A stretch of DNA of 64,000 nt from Verrucomicrobia bacterium LP2A (GTDB lineage Bacteria > Verrucomicrobiota > Verrucomicrobiia > Methylacidiphilales > Methylacidiphilaceae). Of this stretch, positions 1 to 9,908 are shown one piece after another (position 1 is the stretch's first letter; each line of letters starts with the position of its first letter). The translations under genes and the position numbers were made by a program. The notes under the pieces are model-generated. The model saw only the letters and a list, made by a program, of their open reading frames with translations, ran no database searches and was not told the origin of the DNA. The DNA is taken from contig JAFS01000001.1 in NCBI GenBank assembly GCA_000526255.1, forward strand, positions 434,001-498,000, given 5' to 3'.

Positions 1-1
1 C

Positions 2-298
2 TATGAGCCTCTCTCCTTTGCCGGGGCGAAGGCCGAGCATGGCTTCGGCTTTCGCCGCTCCTGGGGGACGCAGCAGCTGATTGCGATCGTTCCCCGCTTC
101 GTCACGACGCTCTCCTCTCCCGAGGAAGTGCCGATCGGCTCAGCGACTTGGGACGACACCTCGGCCCTGCTTCCCGAATCGCTTGCCGCTTCCTGGCGCT
201 GCGCCTTCACCGGAAGCCCTCGCCGTTGGGAGGGACGGGTGCCGCTCTCCGAGGCGATGGCCGAGCTTCCCGTTGCACTCTGGATTTCGGAGGGCTGA
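2..298 (+). CDS. treY: Maltooligosyltrehalose synthase TreY, C-terminal end (partial)
   Basis: Only the last 98 residues are in the window; the gene enters from the left. TreY (GH13) isomerises the reducing end of a maltodextrin into a trehalosyl unit, which TreZ then releases as trehalose. The visible tail has the family pattern: YEPL at the start, a VPRF strand, a W-DDT-LLP block, WRCAFTG and the closing LPVALW. The gene is convergent with treZ, whose stop is 91 bases further on. The 299-389 gap holds a short imperfect inverted repeat (about 358-376) without a T tract. Identification is from the tail alone, but the TreZ neighbour supports it. Confidence 0.8.
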   Translation, partial: YEPLSFAGAKAEHGFGFRRSWGTQQLIAIVPRFVTTLSSPEEVPIGSATWDDTSALLPESLAASWRCAFTGSPRRWEGRVPLSEAMAELPVALWISEG

Positions 299-389
299 TC
301 GCTCGGGCCTCATTGCTGCCGGAGCGAGCGAAGCGGAACGGTAGCGAAAGCAGAGGCTAGGTTCCTGGAGGAAACCTGCTCCCAAAACG

Positions 390-2210
390 TCAGCCTGTTG
401 CGTAGAGGACGACGCTGCGAGGAGCGAGGACGAGGCGGCTTCCGGGCTCCAGGCGACTCGGAGTCATTGCGGACGTCCCGAGCCAGCGCGGCTCTTCGCT
501 GTCGAAAAGCTTTTCGGCGGGGGGCAAATCGTCTTCGATCCCGATCGACTGCGCCGCGGGAGAAAAGTTGAAGAAAACATCGGCGCGCGCCACCGGGCTC
601 CGGCGCCGGAAGCGGAGGAGGCCCGTCGCTTCGTCCGCCTCGGCGGCGATCTCGACCGATTCTCGGGGCTGGAGGATGGGAAAACGCCCGCGCAGGGTGA
701 GAAGCTCCCGGTGGAGCTCCCAGAGGACACCGTGGCTTCCGGAATGACGGCGCTCCCATTCGAGGATGGCCGAGGAAAAGGTCGCCTCCGCTGCGGGGTC
801 GGGGATCTCCACCCCCGTCACGTCATGGAAGGCGGCAAACTCGCGCCTGCGACCGCTCCGCACGGCTTCCCGAAGCTCCGGATCTTCGTGGTCGACGAAA
901 TAGGGAAAGGGACGGCGCTCTCCGTATTCCTCGCCCATGAAGAGAAGGGGGAGAAAGCCTGAAAGCAGGAGGGCGGCAGCGGCGAGCTTCTGAGCGGGGA
1001 AATCGACCAGATCGGAGAGTCGATCCCCATACGCCCGGTTGCCAACCTGGTCGTGATTCTGAGCGAAGACGACAAGCTGATAGGGTTCGATCCCCTCGGG
1101 AAGTGCCCCGTGGCGCCGCTGCCGGTAGGTGGAGAATCGTCCGTCGAGCACATATCCCTGGGAAAAGGATTTGGCGAGATCGTTCACACCCTGGAAGTCG
1201 ACGTAGTAGGCCTGCTTCTCTCCCGTCAGAAGACTATGGAGTGCATGATGGAAGTCGTCACACCACTGCGCGGGCAGGCCCAAGCCGGCCAAGCGGGGTC
1301 GAACCAGACGCGGGTCATTGCGGTCGGTCTCGGCGAAGAGTGCGAGCGGCCTGCCGAGCTCCCGCTCCCATTCGCGCGTCCGTAGTGCGAGCTCTTCGAG
1401 GAAGGGGAAGGCCGATTCGTCATGAATGGCGTGGACCGCGTCGAGCCGGAGGGCATCGATGTGGAACTCGGCAAACCATCGGCGCGCATTCTCGAGGAAG
1501 TAGCTCCGGACCTCGTCGCTCCCGGCTCCGTCGAAGTTGATCGCGGCTCCCCAGGGCGTGCGGTAGCTGTCGGTAAAATAGGGGCCAAACTGGGCGAGAT
1601 AGTTGCCCTCCGGTCCGAGATGGTTGTAGACCACATCGAGGACCACCGCGAGCCCGGCCTCGTGGCAACCGTTGACCAGCGTCTTGAGGCCGCGGATGCC
1701 GCCGTAGGAGTTCTGCACCGCGAAGGGGTAGACGCCGTCGTAGCCCCAGTTGCGCCTGCCGGGGAAGTGGGCGACGGGCATGAGCTCGATCGCGCGAATC
1801 CCCAGCTCGCGTAGTTCCGGAAGCCTGGGAAGAATCGCGGCAAAGCTTCCTTCCGGCGTAAAGGTGCCGACATGGAGCTCGTAGAGAACATAATCGGGCA
1901 GGGCGAGTCCTTGCCAAGAAAGATCCGTCCAGGGAAAGGCCTCGTCCACGACCTCCGAAGGGCCGTGTACCCCTTGGGGTTGGCTGCGGCTCGCGGGATC
2001 CGGAAATTCGCGCTCTCCATCGAGCCGGTATTGGTAGAGCCATCCGGGCTCCACTTCGGGCAGGGTGAGCGTCCAGTAGCCGGAAGCCTCCTTCCTCATC
2101 GGGTAGAGACGGCGGACGGGATCGAGGAGGGAGAGCTCGCACCGGGACGGGTTAGGCGCCCAGACGCAGAAACGACCTCCGTCCTGGGTGAGAAAGGCTC
2201 CTGGCTTCAT
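390..2210 (-). CDS. treZ: Malto-oligosyltrehalose trehalohydrolase TreZ
   Basis: Cytoplasmic GH13 hydrolase that cuts the alpha-1,4 bond next to the terminal trehalosyl group made by TreY, releasing trehalose. An N-terminal beta-sandwich (GGRFCVWAPNPSRCELSLLD) is followed by the TIM barrel with region I DVVYNH, the nucleophile in ALRLDAVHAIHD, the acid/base in FAETDRNDPR and the third acid in FAQNHDQVGNR. The start at 2210 (MKPGAFLTQDGG) gives about 606 residues, normal for the family. A longer reading to 2255 adds 15 unlikely residues, and the 2210 ATG has a weak AGAAG upstream. It is the third gene after treS-mak and glgX, 68 bases downstream of glgX. Confidence 0.93.
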   Translation of the reverse strand: MKPGAFLTQDGGRFCVWAPNPSRCELSLLDPVRRLYPMRKEASGYWTLTLPEVEPGWLYQYRLDGEREFPDPASRSQPQGVHGPSEVVDEAFPWTDLSWQGLALPDYVLYELHVGTFTPEGSFAAILPRLPELRELGIRAIELMPVAHFPGRRNWGYDGVYPFAVQNSYGGIRGLKTLVNGCHEAGLAVVLDVVYNHLGPEGNYLAQFGPYFTDSYRTPWGAAINFDGAGSDEVRSYFLENARRWFAEFHIDALRLDAVHAIHDESAFPFLEELALRTREWERELGRPLALFAETDRNDPRLVRPRLAGLGLPAQWCDDFHHALHSLLTGEKQAYYVDFQGVNDLAKSFSQGYVLDGRFSTYRQRRHGALPEGIEPYQLVVFAQNHDQVGNRAYGDRLSDLVDFPAQKLAAAALLLSGFLPLLFMGEEYGERRPFPYFVDHEDPELREAVRSGRRREFAAFHDVTGVEIPDPAAEATFSSAILEWERRHSGSHGVLWELHRELLTLRGRFPILQPRESVEIAAEADEATGLLRFRRRSPVARADVFFNFSPAAQSIGIEDDLPPAEKLFDSEEPRWLGTSAMTPSRLEPGSRLVLAPRSVVLYATG

Positions 2211-2278
2211 GGATCTTCTAGTGATCGAGGCGTGGCGTTCCCCTCCCGGCGGCATCTTCTGGCACGGGGTCCTATTCC

Positions 2279-4450
2279 CTATTCGCCGGCGATGGGTTCC
2301 AGAAACTCTCCGGGCGGCAGCGGCTCTGCCGGACGCTCCCCTCGGAAAAGAACGCTGCTATGTCCTTCGAGCGTGTACTCGAGCCCTGCATCCAGCGGCT
2401 CCGGAGCTAAGGTCGGTCGAGTGGTATCGAGGATTCGCTCCCAGCGCAGCCCCTCGCGCCTCTTGGGGAGCACGAAGGGAACCGGGGTCTCTGCGGCGTT
2501 GAACAGCACGAGCATCGAGCTCCCATCGACCGGGCTGCCAAATTCGTCGACCACCCCGGTCAAGTCTCCAGAAAGGCGCACTCCCAGGCACTTGACCGAA
2601 GGGCCGGTCCACTCCGAGTCATCCATCGGCTTTCCAGAGGGTCCCAGCCAGACCACGTCTCGGATCTCGGTGCCGTGGATCGATCGTCCTTGAAAGAAGT
2701 GGCGCCGGTGGAAGACCGGCTCCTTGCGGCGCAGCCAGATGAGCTTCTGCACGAGCTGGATGAAAAAGAGCTTTTCCTTCGTCAGCTCCCAATTGAGCCA
2801 GGAAAGTTCGTTGTCCTGACAATAGGCATTGTTGTTGCCCGACTGGCTCTGACAGAGCTCATCGCCCGCCCGGATCATCGGCACTCCTTGCGAGGTGAGG
2901 AGGGTGAGCCAGAAGTTGAGCTTCTGCTTGGTGCGCAAGGCCAGGACCCCAGGATCCTCCGTCGGCCCTTCCACCCCGCAGTTCCAGCTCCAGTTGGCGT
3001 CGGTGCCGTCACGGTTTCCCTCCCCATTGGCCTCGTTGTGCTTCTGCTCGTAGGCGACCAGGTCCTGGAGGGTAAAGCCATCGTGGCAGGTGAGGAAGTT
3101 GATGCTCGCATAGGGGCGCTTTCCGCTCGCCTCGTAGAGGTCGCTCGAGCCGGCCAGCCGAGTTGCGACCTCCGAGACGAGCCCTCCCTCTCCCTTCCAG
3201 AACCGGCGAATGCAGTCCCGATATTTCCCATTCCACTCTGCCCAGCCGACGGGAAAGTTCCCGACCTGGTAGCCGCCCGGCCCAAGATCCCAAGGCTCGG
3301 CGATCAACTTGACGCGGGAGAGGACCGGATCCTGGTGAATCAGGTCGAAGAAGGCGGAGAGCCGATCGACCTCGAAGAACTCCCGGGCCAGGCTGCTGGC
3401 CAGATCGAAGCGGAAGCCATCGACGTGCATCTCGGTCACCCAGTAGCGGAGGCTGTCCATGATGAGCTGGAGCACCCGCGGATGGCGCATGTTGAGGGTG
3501 TTGCCGGTGCCCGTGAAATCGACGTAGGAGCGGAGGTCTTTCGGAGAAAGCCGGTAGTAGGAGAGATTGTCGATGCCCCGGAACGAGAGGGTGGGTCCGA
3601 GGTGGTTCCCTTCCGCCGTATGGTTGTAGACGACGTCGAGGATGACCTCGATCCCGTGAAGATGGAGGGACCGGACCATCGACTGGAACTGCTCGGTGTG
3701 GGTGAGGCTGCAGTCGCGGGCCGCATAGCGGGAATCCGGAGCGAAAAAGGCGATCGTATTGTAGCCCCAGTAGTTGGAAAGCCCTCTTTCGACCAGCACC
3801 CGTTCGTCCACATGATGATGGACGGGCAGAAGCTCGATCGCGGTGATGCCGAGCTCCAGAAAGTAGCGGATCATCTCGTCGTGGGCCAGGCCGAGATAGG
3901 TGCCTCGGAGCTCCGGCGGGATCTTTGGATGGCGCTGGGTCAGCCCTTTGACATGAGCTTCGTAAATGATCGTCTTGTGCCACGGAACCTCGGGAAGGCG
4001 ATCGTCCCCCCAAGGAAAGACGGTGTGTGCGACGCGGGCCAAGGGGACGAAGGCGGCATCGTCCCGGGAATCGAGCGCGAGGTCCTGCTCGGGATGGCCG
4101 ATCGGATAGCCGAAGAGGGAGTCATCCCACCGCAGATCGGCGCCGACTTCCCGGGCATAGGGGTCGAGAAGGACCTTGCTCGGATTGAATCGATGGCCGC
4201 GCGAAGGCTCGTAGGGGCCAGAGATCCGGTAGCCGTAGAGCTGACCCGGCAGCATTCCGGGAACGTAGACATGCCAGACCTCCCCGGTCGATTCGGCCAC
4301 GGGGATCCGTTGGGATTCGTGCCGGTCTTCGGAATAGAGGCAGAGCTCGACCTTGCTTGCGGCCGCAGAAAAGAGAGCGAAGTTCACTCCCCGGCCGTCC
4401 CAAGAGGCTCCCAAGGGGCAGGGCCCTCCCGGTAAGAAGCGTTCAAACAT
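2279..4450 (-). CDS. glgX: Glycogen debranching enzyme GlgX (isoamylase type)
   Basis: GH13 debranching enzyme that hydrolyses alpha-1,6 branches of glycogen. It has an N-terminal isoamylase-like domain (FLPGGPCPLGASWDGRGVNF), then the barrel with DVVYNHTAEG, nucleophile in GFRFDLASSLARE, acid/base in LIAEPWDLGPGGYQVGNFP and the third acid in FLTCHDGFTLQDLV. The start at 4450 (MFERFLPGG) overlaps the treS-mak stop by 8 bases (ATGTTTGA), which implies translational coupling. A longer reading to 4525 would overlap treS-mak by 83 bases and adds nothing recognisable. About 723 residues, usual for GlgX. Confidence 0.93.
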   Translation of the reverse strand: MFERFLPGGPCPLGASWDGRGVNFALFSAAASKVELCLYSEDRHESQRIPVAESTGEVWHVYVPGMLPGQLYGYRISGPYEPSRGHRFNPSKVLLDPYAREVGADLRWDDSLFGYPIGHPEQDLALDSRDDAAFVPLARVAHTVFPWGDDRLPEVPWHKTIIYEAHVKGLTQRHPKIPPELRGTYLGLAHDEMIRYFLELGITAIELLPVHHHVDERVLVERGLSNYWGYNTIAFFAPDSRYAARDCSLTHTEQFQSMVRSLHLHGIEVILDVVYNHTAEGNHLGPTLSFRGIDNLSYYRLSPKDLRSYVDFTGTGNTLNMRHPRVLQLIMDSLRYWVTEMHVDGFRFDLASSLAREFFEVDRLSAFFDLIHQDPVLSRVKLIAEPWDLGPGGYQVGNFPVGWAEWNGKYRDCIRRFWKGEGGLVSEVATRLAGSSDLYEASGKRPYASINFLTCHDGFTLQDLVAYEQKHNEANGEGNRDGTDANWSWNCGVEGPTEDPGVLALRTKQKLNFWLTLLTSQGVPMIRAGDELCQSQSGNNNAYCQDNELSWLNWELTKEKLFFIQLVQKLIWLRRKEPVFHRRHFFQGRSIHGTEIRDVVWLGPSGKPMDDSEWTGPSVKCLGVRLSGDLTGVVDEFGSPVDGSSMLVLFNAAETPVPFVLPKRREGLRWERILDTTRPTLAPEPLDAGLEYTLEGHSSVLFRGERPAEPLPPGEFLEPIAGE

Positions 4451-7400
4451 AGATGCGGTGTTGCAACGCCATGTTGAGGAAGCGGAGTCGGGTAGCCGTC
4501 GCTTCGGGCTCCCAACGGAGCCCAAAGTCTAACTCGGAGAGACCGCGCTCCACAAGGCAGAACCCGAGGAGCCGAGCCGACTCCTCCGGAGAAGCGGGGC
4601 AGCAGGGCGCCTCTCCCATCGTTTCGCGATAGCTCCGCCAGAGCACGTGGCTTGCGTAGAACCACCAAGCCTCAGTCGCCGCCTGCAGCGTGAGGCGATC
4701 CGCCTCGGGCAGGCTGGCGTTCCGCTCGAGCGCGACGAAGCCTGCGGCGTAGAGGGAGGTGATGAGGCTGGCGACATCCCGGGGAGCGGGACGCTTGAGC
4801 CGCCGCTCCGAGAGGGGCCGGTAAAACTCCCCTTCGAAGTCGGCGATCACGAAGTCCTTCCCGGTGAAGCGGAGCCGCCCGAGATGATAATCTCCGTGAA
4901 CGCGGATCTTGGTGGCGCGGATCACGGGTCCGAGGAAGGAAGCCAGAGCCTTTTCCAGCGGGTCCGAGATCGCCTGCCATTCCCGCCGCTCGGAATCTTC
5001 CGGACGAAGGCCGAACCAGCGGCCGATGCGCCGGTGGGTTTCGAGCGCCACTTGGAAGAGGGAGCGCTGGGACCAAGGGGTGAACGCTTCCGGGGAAAAT
5101 GCGGGGTCGGTGGTTTCGCTGCCGAGAGCTCGATGCATTTCCGCGGTCCGTCTGCCCAGAAGACGGAGCTGCTCGCAGAAGACGCCTTCGATCAGTTGAA
5201 TCGTCTCTTGCGGCCAGCTTTCTGGTGCTGAGCTCAAGAGAGGGGAAAAATCGGCCAGGACCGATCTCTGACCCAATGCTCTCTCCAGGAACCGGCTCGC
5301 CGCATCGAGCGCCAGGCACCAGCCGTCGGCTTCAATCGACGGGAATTCCTGCAAGAGCGCCAGGGCAATGATGCCTCCCTGCCGCCGATGGAGGTCGAGC
5401 GTGCCCGCATAGCGCGGTACGAAAGGAAAAAGCCGATGCTCTCCCAAGTAGCGGGCCATCTCGACATCGGGATTCGGGCCCTCCTCGAGCTTGGCGTAGC
5501 ATCGCAGGGCGAGCCTCTTTTCGTAGAGCACCGTGCGGCTCTGCCTGCCTGGGGGGAGAAGCTCCGATTCGCTGGGGAGATCTCCGTTCCGGCGGAGATC
5601 CTCCAGGAAGGCTGCGGGCCGTGCCTGGATGACACCAGTCTTCAAGGAGAGGCGCCTGCGGGAAGCCAGCCAGTCGAGCACCCAGGCGCGGAAGGCCGGG
5701 TCCAAGAAGGCGTCGATCAGGACTCCGGTCTTTCCGTCGCGAGCATACTGAGCGAAGACTTTGTGCGGCTCCTTCGCGAGGAGACGTTCCGCCTCCTCCC
5801 CCTCGACAGGAAGCCAGCCGCAAAACGCGAGACCGGCCTCTCCCTCGGAGTAGGAGAGGCGAAAGAGGACCCCTTGCACCGGCTCCCCCAAGGAGCGGAG
5901 GGTTTCGACCTCGATGGCGTCCTCTGCGACCGCTTGGGTGAGTCTCCGAGGGGATCGCGCGGACCAGCGCTCGTGGGCGAGGTAGTCGGGCAGGGATTCC
6001 TCCGCAAAAATACGTCCCCGCTCCGAAAGCCAAAAGTCGATGCTCGGCGGTTCCGGCAGAGCCGCGATCCGTCCTCGGGAGCTCGAAGGAGTCGTCGTGG
6101 CAAGATGGAGCTCGAACCAGAAGTGGCCGTAGGGGCCGAGCGTGAAGGGATAGGGTTGGTCGGTGATCTCGGGAAAGCGCATATGCCCGAAAACCTCCTC
6201 GGGAACCGATCCCAGGAAGCTCGCCAGCGGAAGTTGCGCCACCTGGCTGAACCGGGAAAGGTTGATGACCACGAGGATGTTCTGCTCTCCGTCGGAACGG
6301 AGGAAGGAGAGCACCTTCGGGTTCTGAGAGTGGACGAACTGGAGGGTGCCTCGGCGGAACGCCGAGAAGCGCTGGCGCATCGTGATGACGCGCCGTGTCC
6401 ACCAGAGCAGCGAGGAGAGGTTGTTCTCCTCGAGCTCCGCGTTGATCGTCTCGTAGTGATATTCCGGATCGATGATGACCGGAAGGTAGAGCTTTTGCGG
6501 GTTGGCTCGGGAAAAGCCGGCGTTCTTGTCCGCGCTCCACTGCATCGGCGTGCGGACTCCATCGCGATCCCCGAGGTAGATGTTGTCTCCCATGCCGAGC
6601 TCGTCTCCGTAATAGAGGATCGGCGTGCCGGGCAGCGAGAAGAGGAGGATCATGAGGAGCTCGATCTTCCTCCGGTTGTTTTGCAGGAGCGGAGCGAGCC
6701 GCCGGCGGATGCCGAGATTGAGGCGGGCGCGCCGGTCCTTGGCATAGACCCGGAACATGTAGTCGCGCTCCTCGTCGGTCACCATCTCGAGGGTCAGCTC
6801 ATCGTGGTTCCGGAGAAAGGTCGCCCACCGGCAGCCCTCCGGGATTTGCGGCGTCTGCTCGAGGATATCGACGATCGGGTAGCGCTCTTCCATATGCATC
6901 GCCATGAAGAGGCGCGGCATGACGGGGAAGTGGAAGGCCATTTGGCATTCGTCGCCCTGGCCGAAGTAGGCCGCCGCATCCTCTGGCCACTGATTGGCCT
7001 CCGCCAGCAGCATCCGGTTGGCATAGCGGCTGTCGATGTAGCCGCGGAGCTCCTTGAGGAAGGCGTGGCTTTCGGGGAGGTTTTCGCAATTGGTTCCTTC
7101 GCGCTCGAAAAGATAGGGAACCGCGTCGAGCCGGAGGCCATCGACGCCTAAGCCGAGCCAGAAATCGATCACCGCCAGGACCTCTTTCTGGACTTCGGGA
7201 TTGTCGTAATTCAAGTCGGGCTGATGGGAGTAGAAGCGGTGCCAGAAGTAGGCGCGGGCCGTCGAATCCCAGGTCCAATTCGAGCTCTCGAAGTCCTGGA
7301 AGATGATCCTCGCCTGGGTGTAGCGATTTGAGGTGTCGCTCCAGACGTAATAGTTCCGCCAGCGGCTCTTGGCGGGAGCTCGTCGCGCCCGCTGGAACCA

Positions 7401-7808
7401 GGGGTGCTGGTCGGAGGTGTGATTGAGGACGAGCTCGGTGATCACGCGGATCTTCCGGCGATGGGCTTCTTCCAGGAAGCGGACGAATTCCTTCAGGGTT
7501 CCGTAGTTCGGATGGATGCCGTAATAGTCGGCGATGTCGTATCCGTCGTCGCGCAGGGGCGAGGGGTAGAAGGGAAGGAGCCAGATGGCGGTGACCCCCA
7601 GCTTGTTCAGGTAATCGAGCCGATCGACCAGGCCCACGAAGTCGCCGATACCGTCCCCGTTGCCGTCGGCGAAGGCTTTCACATGCACTTCGTAGATGAC
7701 GGCGTCGAGCCACCAGTGAGCGGGGGGCTCGGCGAGGGGTGCCGCCAAGACTCCATGGCGCTTGCGTCTTCGGGGCGGGGCCGGAAGGGCGGGTCTTGCT
7801 ATTTCCAT
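4443..7808 (-). CDS. treS: Trehalose synthase-maltokinase fusion (TreS-Pep2)
   Basis: A two-domain protein of 1121 residues. The N-terminal part (about 30-570) is a GH13 trehalose synthase that interconverts trehalose and maltose. Its motifs are ELVLNHTSDQHPWF, nucleophile in GLRLDAVPYLF, acid/base in LLAEANQWP and third acid in FLRNHDELTLE. The C-terminal part (about 600-1121) is a maltokinase making maltose-1-phosphate, the donor used by GlgE. Its phosphotransferase core is HGDYHLGR near residue 970 followed by DFEGEF. The stand-alone maltokinase at 46669-48243 has HGDYHLGQ and DFEGEP, so the fused kinase departs from the usual Gln and Pro. It leads the operon treS-mak, glgX, treZ. Fusions of this type are known in several phyla. 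Confidence 0.93.
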   Translation of the reverse strand: MEIARPALPAPPRRRKRHGVLAAPLAEPPAHWWLDAVIYEVHVKAFADGNGDGIGDFVGLVDRLDYLNKLGVTAIWLLPFYPSPLRDDGYDIADYYGIHPNYGTLKEFVRFLEEAHRRKIRVITELVLNHTSDQHPWFQRARRAPAKSRWRNYYVWSDTSNRYTQARIIFQDFESSNWTWDSTARAYFWHRFYSHQPDLNYDNPEVQKEVLAVIDFWLGLGVDGLRLDAVPYLFEREGTNCENLPESHAFLKELRGYIDSRYANRMLLAEANQWPEDAAAYFGQGDECQMAFHFPVMPRLFMAMHMEERYPIVDILEQTPQIPEGCRWATFLRNHDELTLEMVTDEERDYMFRVYAKDRRARLNLGIRRRLAPLLQNNRRKIELLMILLFSLPGTPILYYGDELGMGDNIYLGDRDGVRTPMQWSADKNAGFSRANPQKLYLPVIIDPEYHYETINAELEENNLSSLLWWTRRVITMRQRFSAFRRGTLQFVHSQNPKVLSFLRSDGEQNILVVINLSRFSQVAQLPLASFLGSVPEEVFGHMRFPEITDQPYPFTLGPYGHFWFELHLATTTPSSSRGRIAALPEPPSIDFWLSERGRIFAEESLPDYLAHERWSARSPRRLTQAVAEDAIEVETLRSLGEPVQGVLFRLSYSEGEAGLAFCGWLPVEGEEAERLLAKEPHKVFAQYARDGKTGVLIDAFLDPAFRAWVLDWLASRRRLSLKTGVIQARPAAFLEDLRRNGDLPSESELLPPGRQSRTVLYEKRLALRCYAKLEEGPNPDVEMARYLGEHRLFPFVPRYAGTLDLHRRQGGIIALALLQEFPSIEADGWCLALDAASRFLERALGQRSVLADFSPLLSSAPESWPQETIQLIEGVFCEQLRLLGRRTAEMHRALGSETTDPAFSPEAFTPWSQRSLFQVALETHRRIGRWFGLRPEDSERREWQAISDPLEKALASFLGPVIRATKIRVHGDYHLGRLRFTGKDFVIADFEGEFYRPLSERRLKRPAPRDVASLITSLYAAGFVALERNASLPEADRLTLQAATEAWWFYASHVLWRSYRETMGEAPCCPASPEESARLLGFCLVERGLSELDFGLRWEPEATATRLRFLNMALQHRIYV

Positions 7809-8009
7809 ACGATATTCATGGCTCAGCCGGCGCTCTCATCGCCTGACAGTCCTCAGATTGGTGCTTCATTTTGTGGCAAAGGGCAAGCGGTTCGCTCGGC
7901 CTCGGAGCGGACCCTGGCTGGGGAACCAGACCCGGGACGCGCTGCCGCGAAGGCCGCGCGATTGGATCGGCAAGCCGATTCGAGCTGTCGGCGCAATGCG
8001 ACCTTCCCC

Positions 8010-9908
8010 TCACAAATCATGGAGGATTCGCGGAGGTAGGGCGGCGCGAAGCGCGTTCCCGATCGCGAGGATGTCGATCAGCTCCTGGGCGATTGCGCCT
8101 TCGACGGGGGTCAATTGCCCGCCAGCGGCGACCAGCATGCCGCCCAGGCTCAGCAACATGCCGCCGATGGCGCTCTGCAGCGCAATCCTCCGCATGCGCC
8201 GGCTGATGTGGAGGAACTCGTCGACCTTTCGCAGCGAGTTCTCCAAGGAGACCACGTCGGCGGCTTCGGTCGTGACATCGGCATTCTGCCCGATTGCCAT
8301 GCCGACCGTGGCCGCCATCATGGCCGGGGCATCGTTGATCCCATCGCCGACGTAGAGCGTCTTGGCTCGCGCCGTCTCCTTCCGTACGAGCGTCAGCTTT
8401 TCTTCCGGCGTCTGACCGGCGTGGAGCTCCCGGATGCCCACTTCCTCGGCGAGATAGCGGACCTCGGATTCGCGGTCCCCGGAGACGAGAATCGTCCGGT
8501 GGAACTGGTGCTTGGGCCCCAGATGGGCCACGAAGGAGCGGCTCTCGCGGCGCGGCGTGTCCCGGAAACGGCATGCGGCGGCATAGCGGCCCCCGATCCA
8601 GACGATGCACTCGAGGCCGCCGGAAGAAGGCGGGAGCTTGGCCTCCTCGATCTCGTCCCCGGTGAGCCGGGAGCGGCCGGTAATCCGGACCCGGCGCCCA
8701 GCGACCACTCCGGTGAGTCCCTGACCGGGCGGCTCGCTCACCTCCGAAGCATCGGGCGGGGCGACTCCCTCTGCCCGGGCGGCGGCGAGGAGCGTGCGCG
8801 CGAGTGGATGCTTCGAATAGCGTTCGAGGCCCGCTGCGGCCTCCAGCACCTCCCTTCGGGAAAAACCGTTCCCGATAGCGAGGTCGGTCAATCGAGGCTC
8901 GCCATAGGTGAGCGTGCCTGTCTTGTCGAAAAGGGCGGTTCGGCATTCGGTCACCTGCTCGAGCGCCGCCGGAGTCCTCACGATGAGCGATCGGCGGGCG
9001 CAGAGGGAGATCGCTCCGATGATGGCCACGGGAATGGCGAGGATGAGCGGGCAGGGAGTCGCGATCACGAGCACGGCCAGAAAGCGGACCGGTTGGCCGG
9101 TGAAAAACCAAGTCGCCCCGGCGAGAGCGACCGCTACGGGAGTGTAGTAGACGGCGAGGGCGTCCGCGAGACGGCGAAGCCTTGGGCGCTCCTGTTCGGC
9201 CCGAGCCATCACGGCCATGATTTTCGCATAGCGGGAATCCTCGGCCAGGCGAGTCGCCCGCACGGTCAGGGCCGACTCCCCGTTGACCGCGCCGGACAGG
9301 ACTGCAGCACCCAAGGTCTTCCGGATCCGAAAAGGTTCGCCCGTCAGGTAGGCCTCGTCCATCTCTCCGCGGCCCTCGATAACGATGCCATCCACCGGGC
9401 AGGTCTCATGGGGAAAAACGACGAGCCGATCGCCGATGCGAACCACCGAGAGGGGAGCCTCCTCGAGCCCGGACGGCCCCTTCCGATGGACGGTCGAAGG
9501 CATCCGCCTGGCCAGGGCGCGCAATACCGAGGAGGCCTCTCCCGCGGCAAAGCTTTCCAAGAGCTCTCCCCCCGAGAGCATGAGCACGATGATCGCTCCG
9601 GCGAGGTATTCCCCAAGGAAGAGCGAGGCAAGGATGGAGAGGCCGGCGAGGAGATCCGATCCGAGCTCGCGTCGGAGTATTTTCCTCCCGAGTTCATAGA
9701 TGAGGGGAAGACCTCCCGCTCCGAGTGCGAGCAGAAGTGGAGCGTCGTAGAGGCTCGTTTGTGATCGGAACCCGAAGCGGAGCGCCAGATGGAGAGCGAT
9801 GGCGATCAGGGTCAAGGTGGCAACCAGCCCGTTTCGGTGGCGGAGCAGCCAGAATGCCGGCTGGCGTGCATCGGATCGGCCTGCAGAAGGAGGAAGGACT
9901 GGCTTCAC
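8010..9908 (-). CDS. P1B-type heavy-metal transporting ATPase
   Basis: Inner-membrane P-type ATPase of 632 residues, expected to pump a soft or transition metal ion out of the cytoplasm. It shows the membrane metal-site motif TPCPL, the phosphorylation site DKTGT, the HP signature in KHPLART, actuator motif TGEP and the hinge GDGINDAPAM. No N-terminal CxxC metal-binding domain is present, and the site is TPC rather than CPC, so the substrate cannot be named and copper is less likely. The GTG start overlaps the stop of the RND gene upstream by 4 bases (GTGA), making it the last gene of the efflux operon. It could move metal into the periplasm for the RND pumps to export. Confidence 0.9.
   Translation of the reverse strand: MKPVLPPSAGRSDARQPAFWLLRHRNGLVATLTLIAIALHLALRFGFRSQTSLYDAPLLLALGAGGLPLIYELGRKILRRELGSDLLAGLSILASLFLGEYLAGAIIVLMLSGGELLESFAAGEASSVLRALARRMPSTVHRKGPSGLEEAPLSVVRIGDRLVVFPHETCPVDGIVIEGRGEMDEAYLTGEPFRIRKTLGAAVLSGAVNGESALTVRATRLAEDSRYAKIMAVMARAEQERPRLRRLADALAVYYTPVAVALAGATWFFTGQPVRFLAVLVIATPCPLILAIPVAIIGAISLCARRSLIVRTPAALEQVTECRTALFDKTGTLTYGEPRLTDLAIGNGFSRREVLEAAAGLERYSKHPLARTLLAAARAEGVAPPDASEVSEPPGQGLTGVVAGRRVRITGRSRLTGDEIEEAKLPPSSGGLECIVWIGGRYAAACRFRDTPRRESRSFVAHLGPKHQFHRTILVSGDRESEVRYLAEEVGIRELHAGQTPEEKLTLVRKETARAKTLYVGDGINDAPAMMAATVGMAIGQNADVTTEAADVVSLENSLRKVDEFLHISRRMRRIALQSAIGGMLLSLGGMLVAAGGQLTPVEGAIAQELIDILAIGNALRAALPPRILHDL

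Noticed and set aside
2675-4435. A 586-codon open frame on the plus strand
   Set aside because: It is the antisense of glgX in a high-GC region; composition is repetitive Val/Glu/Asp and no family motif appears. The same holds for long plus-strand frames opposite treS-mak, the RND genes, xoxF, glgB and glgE.
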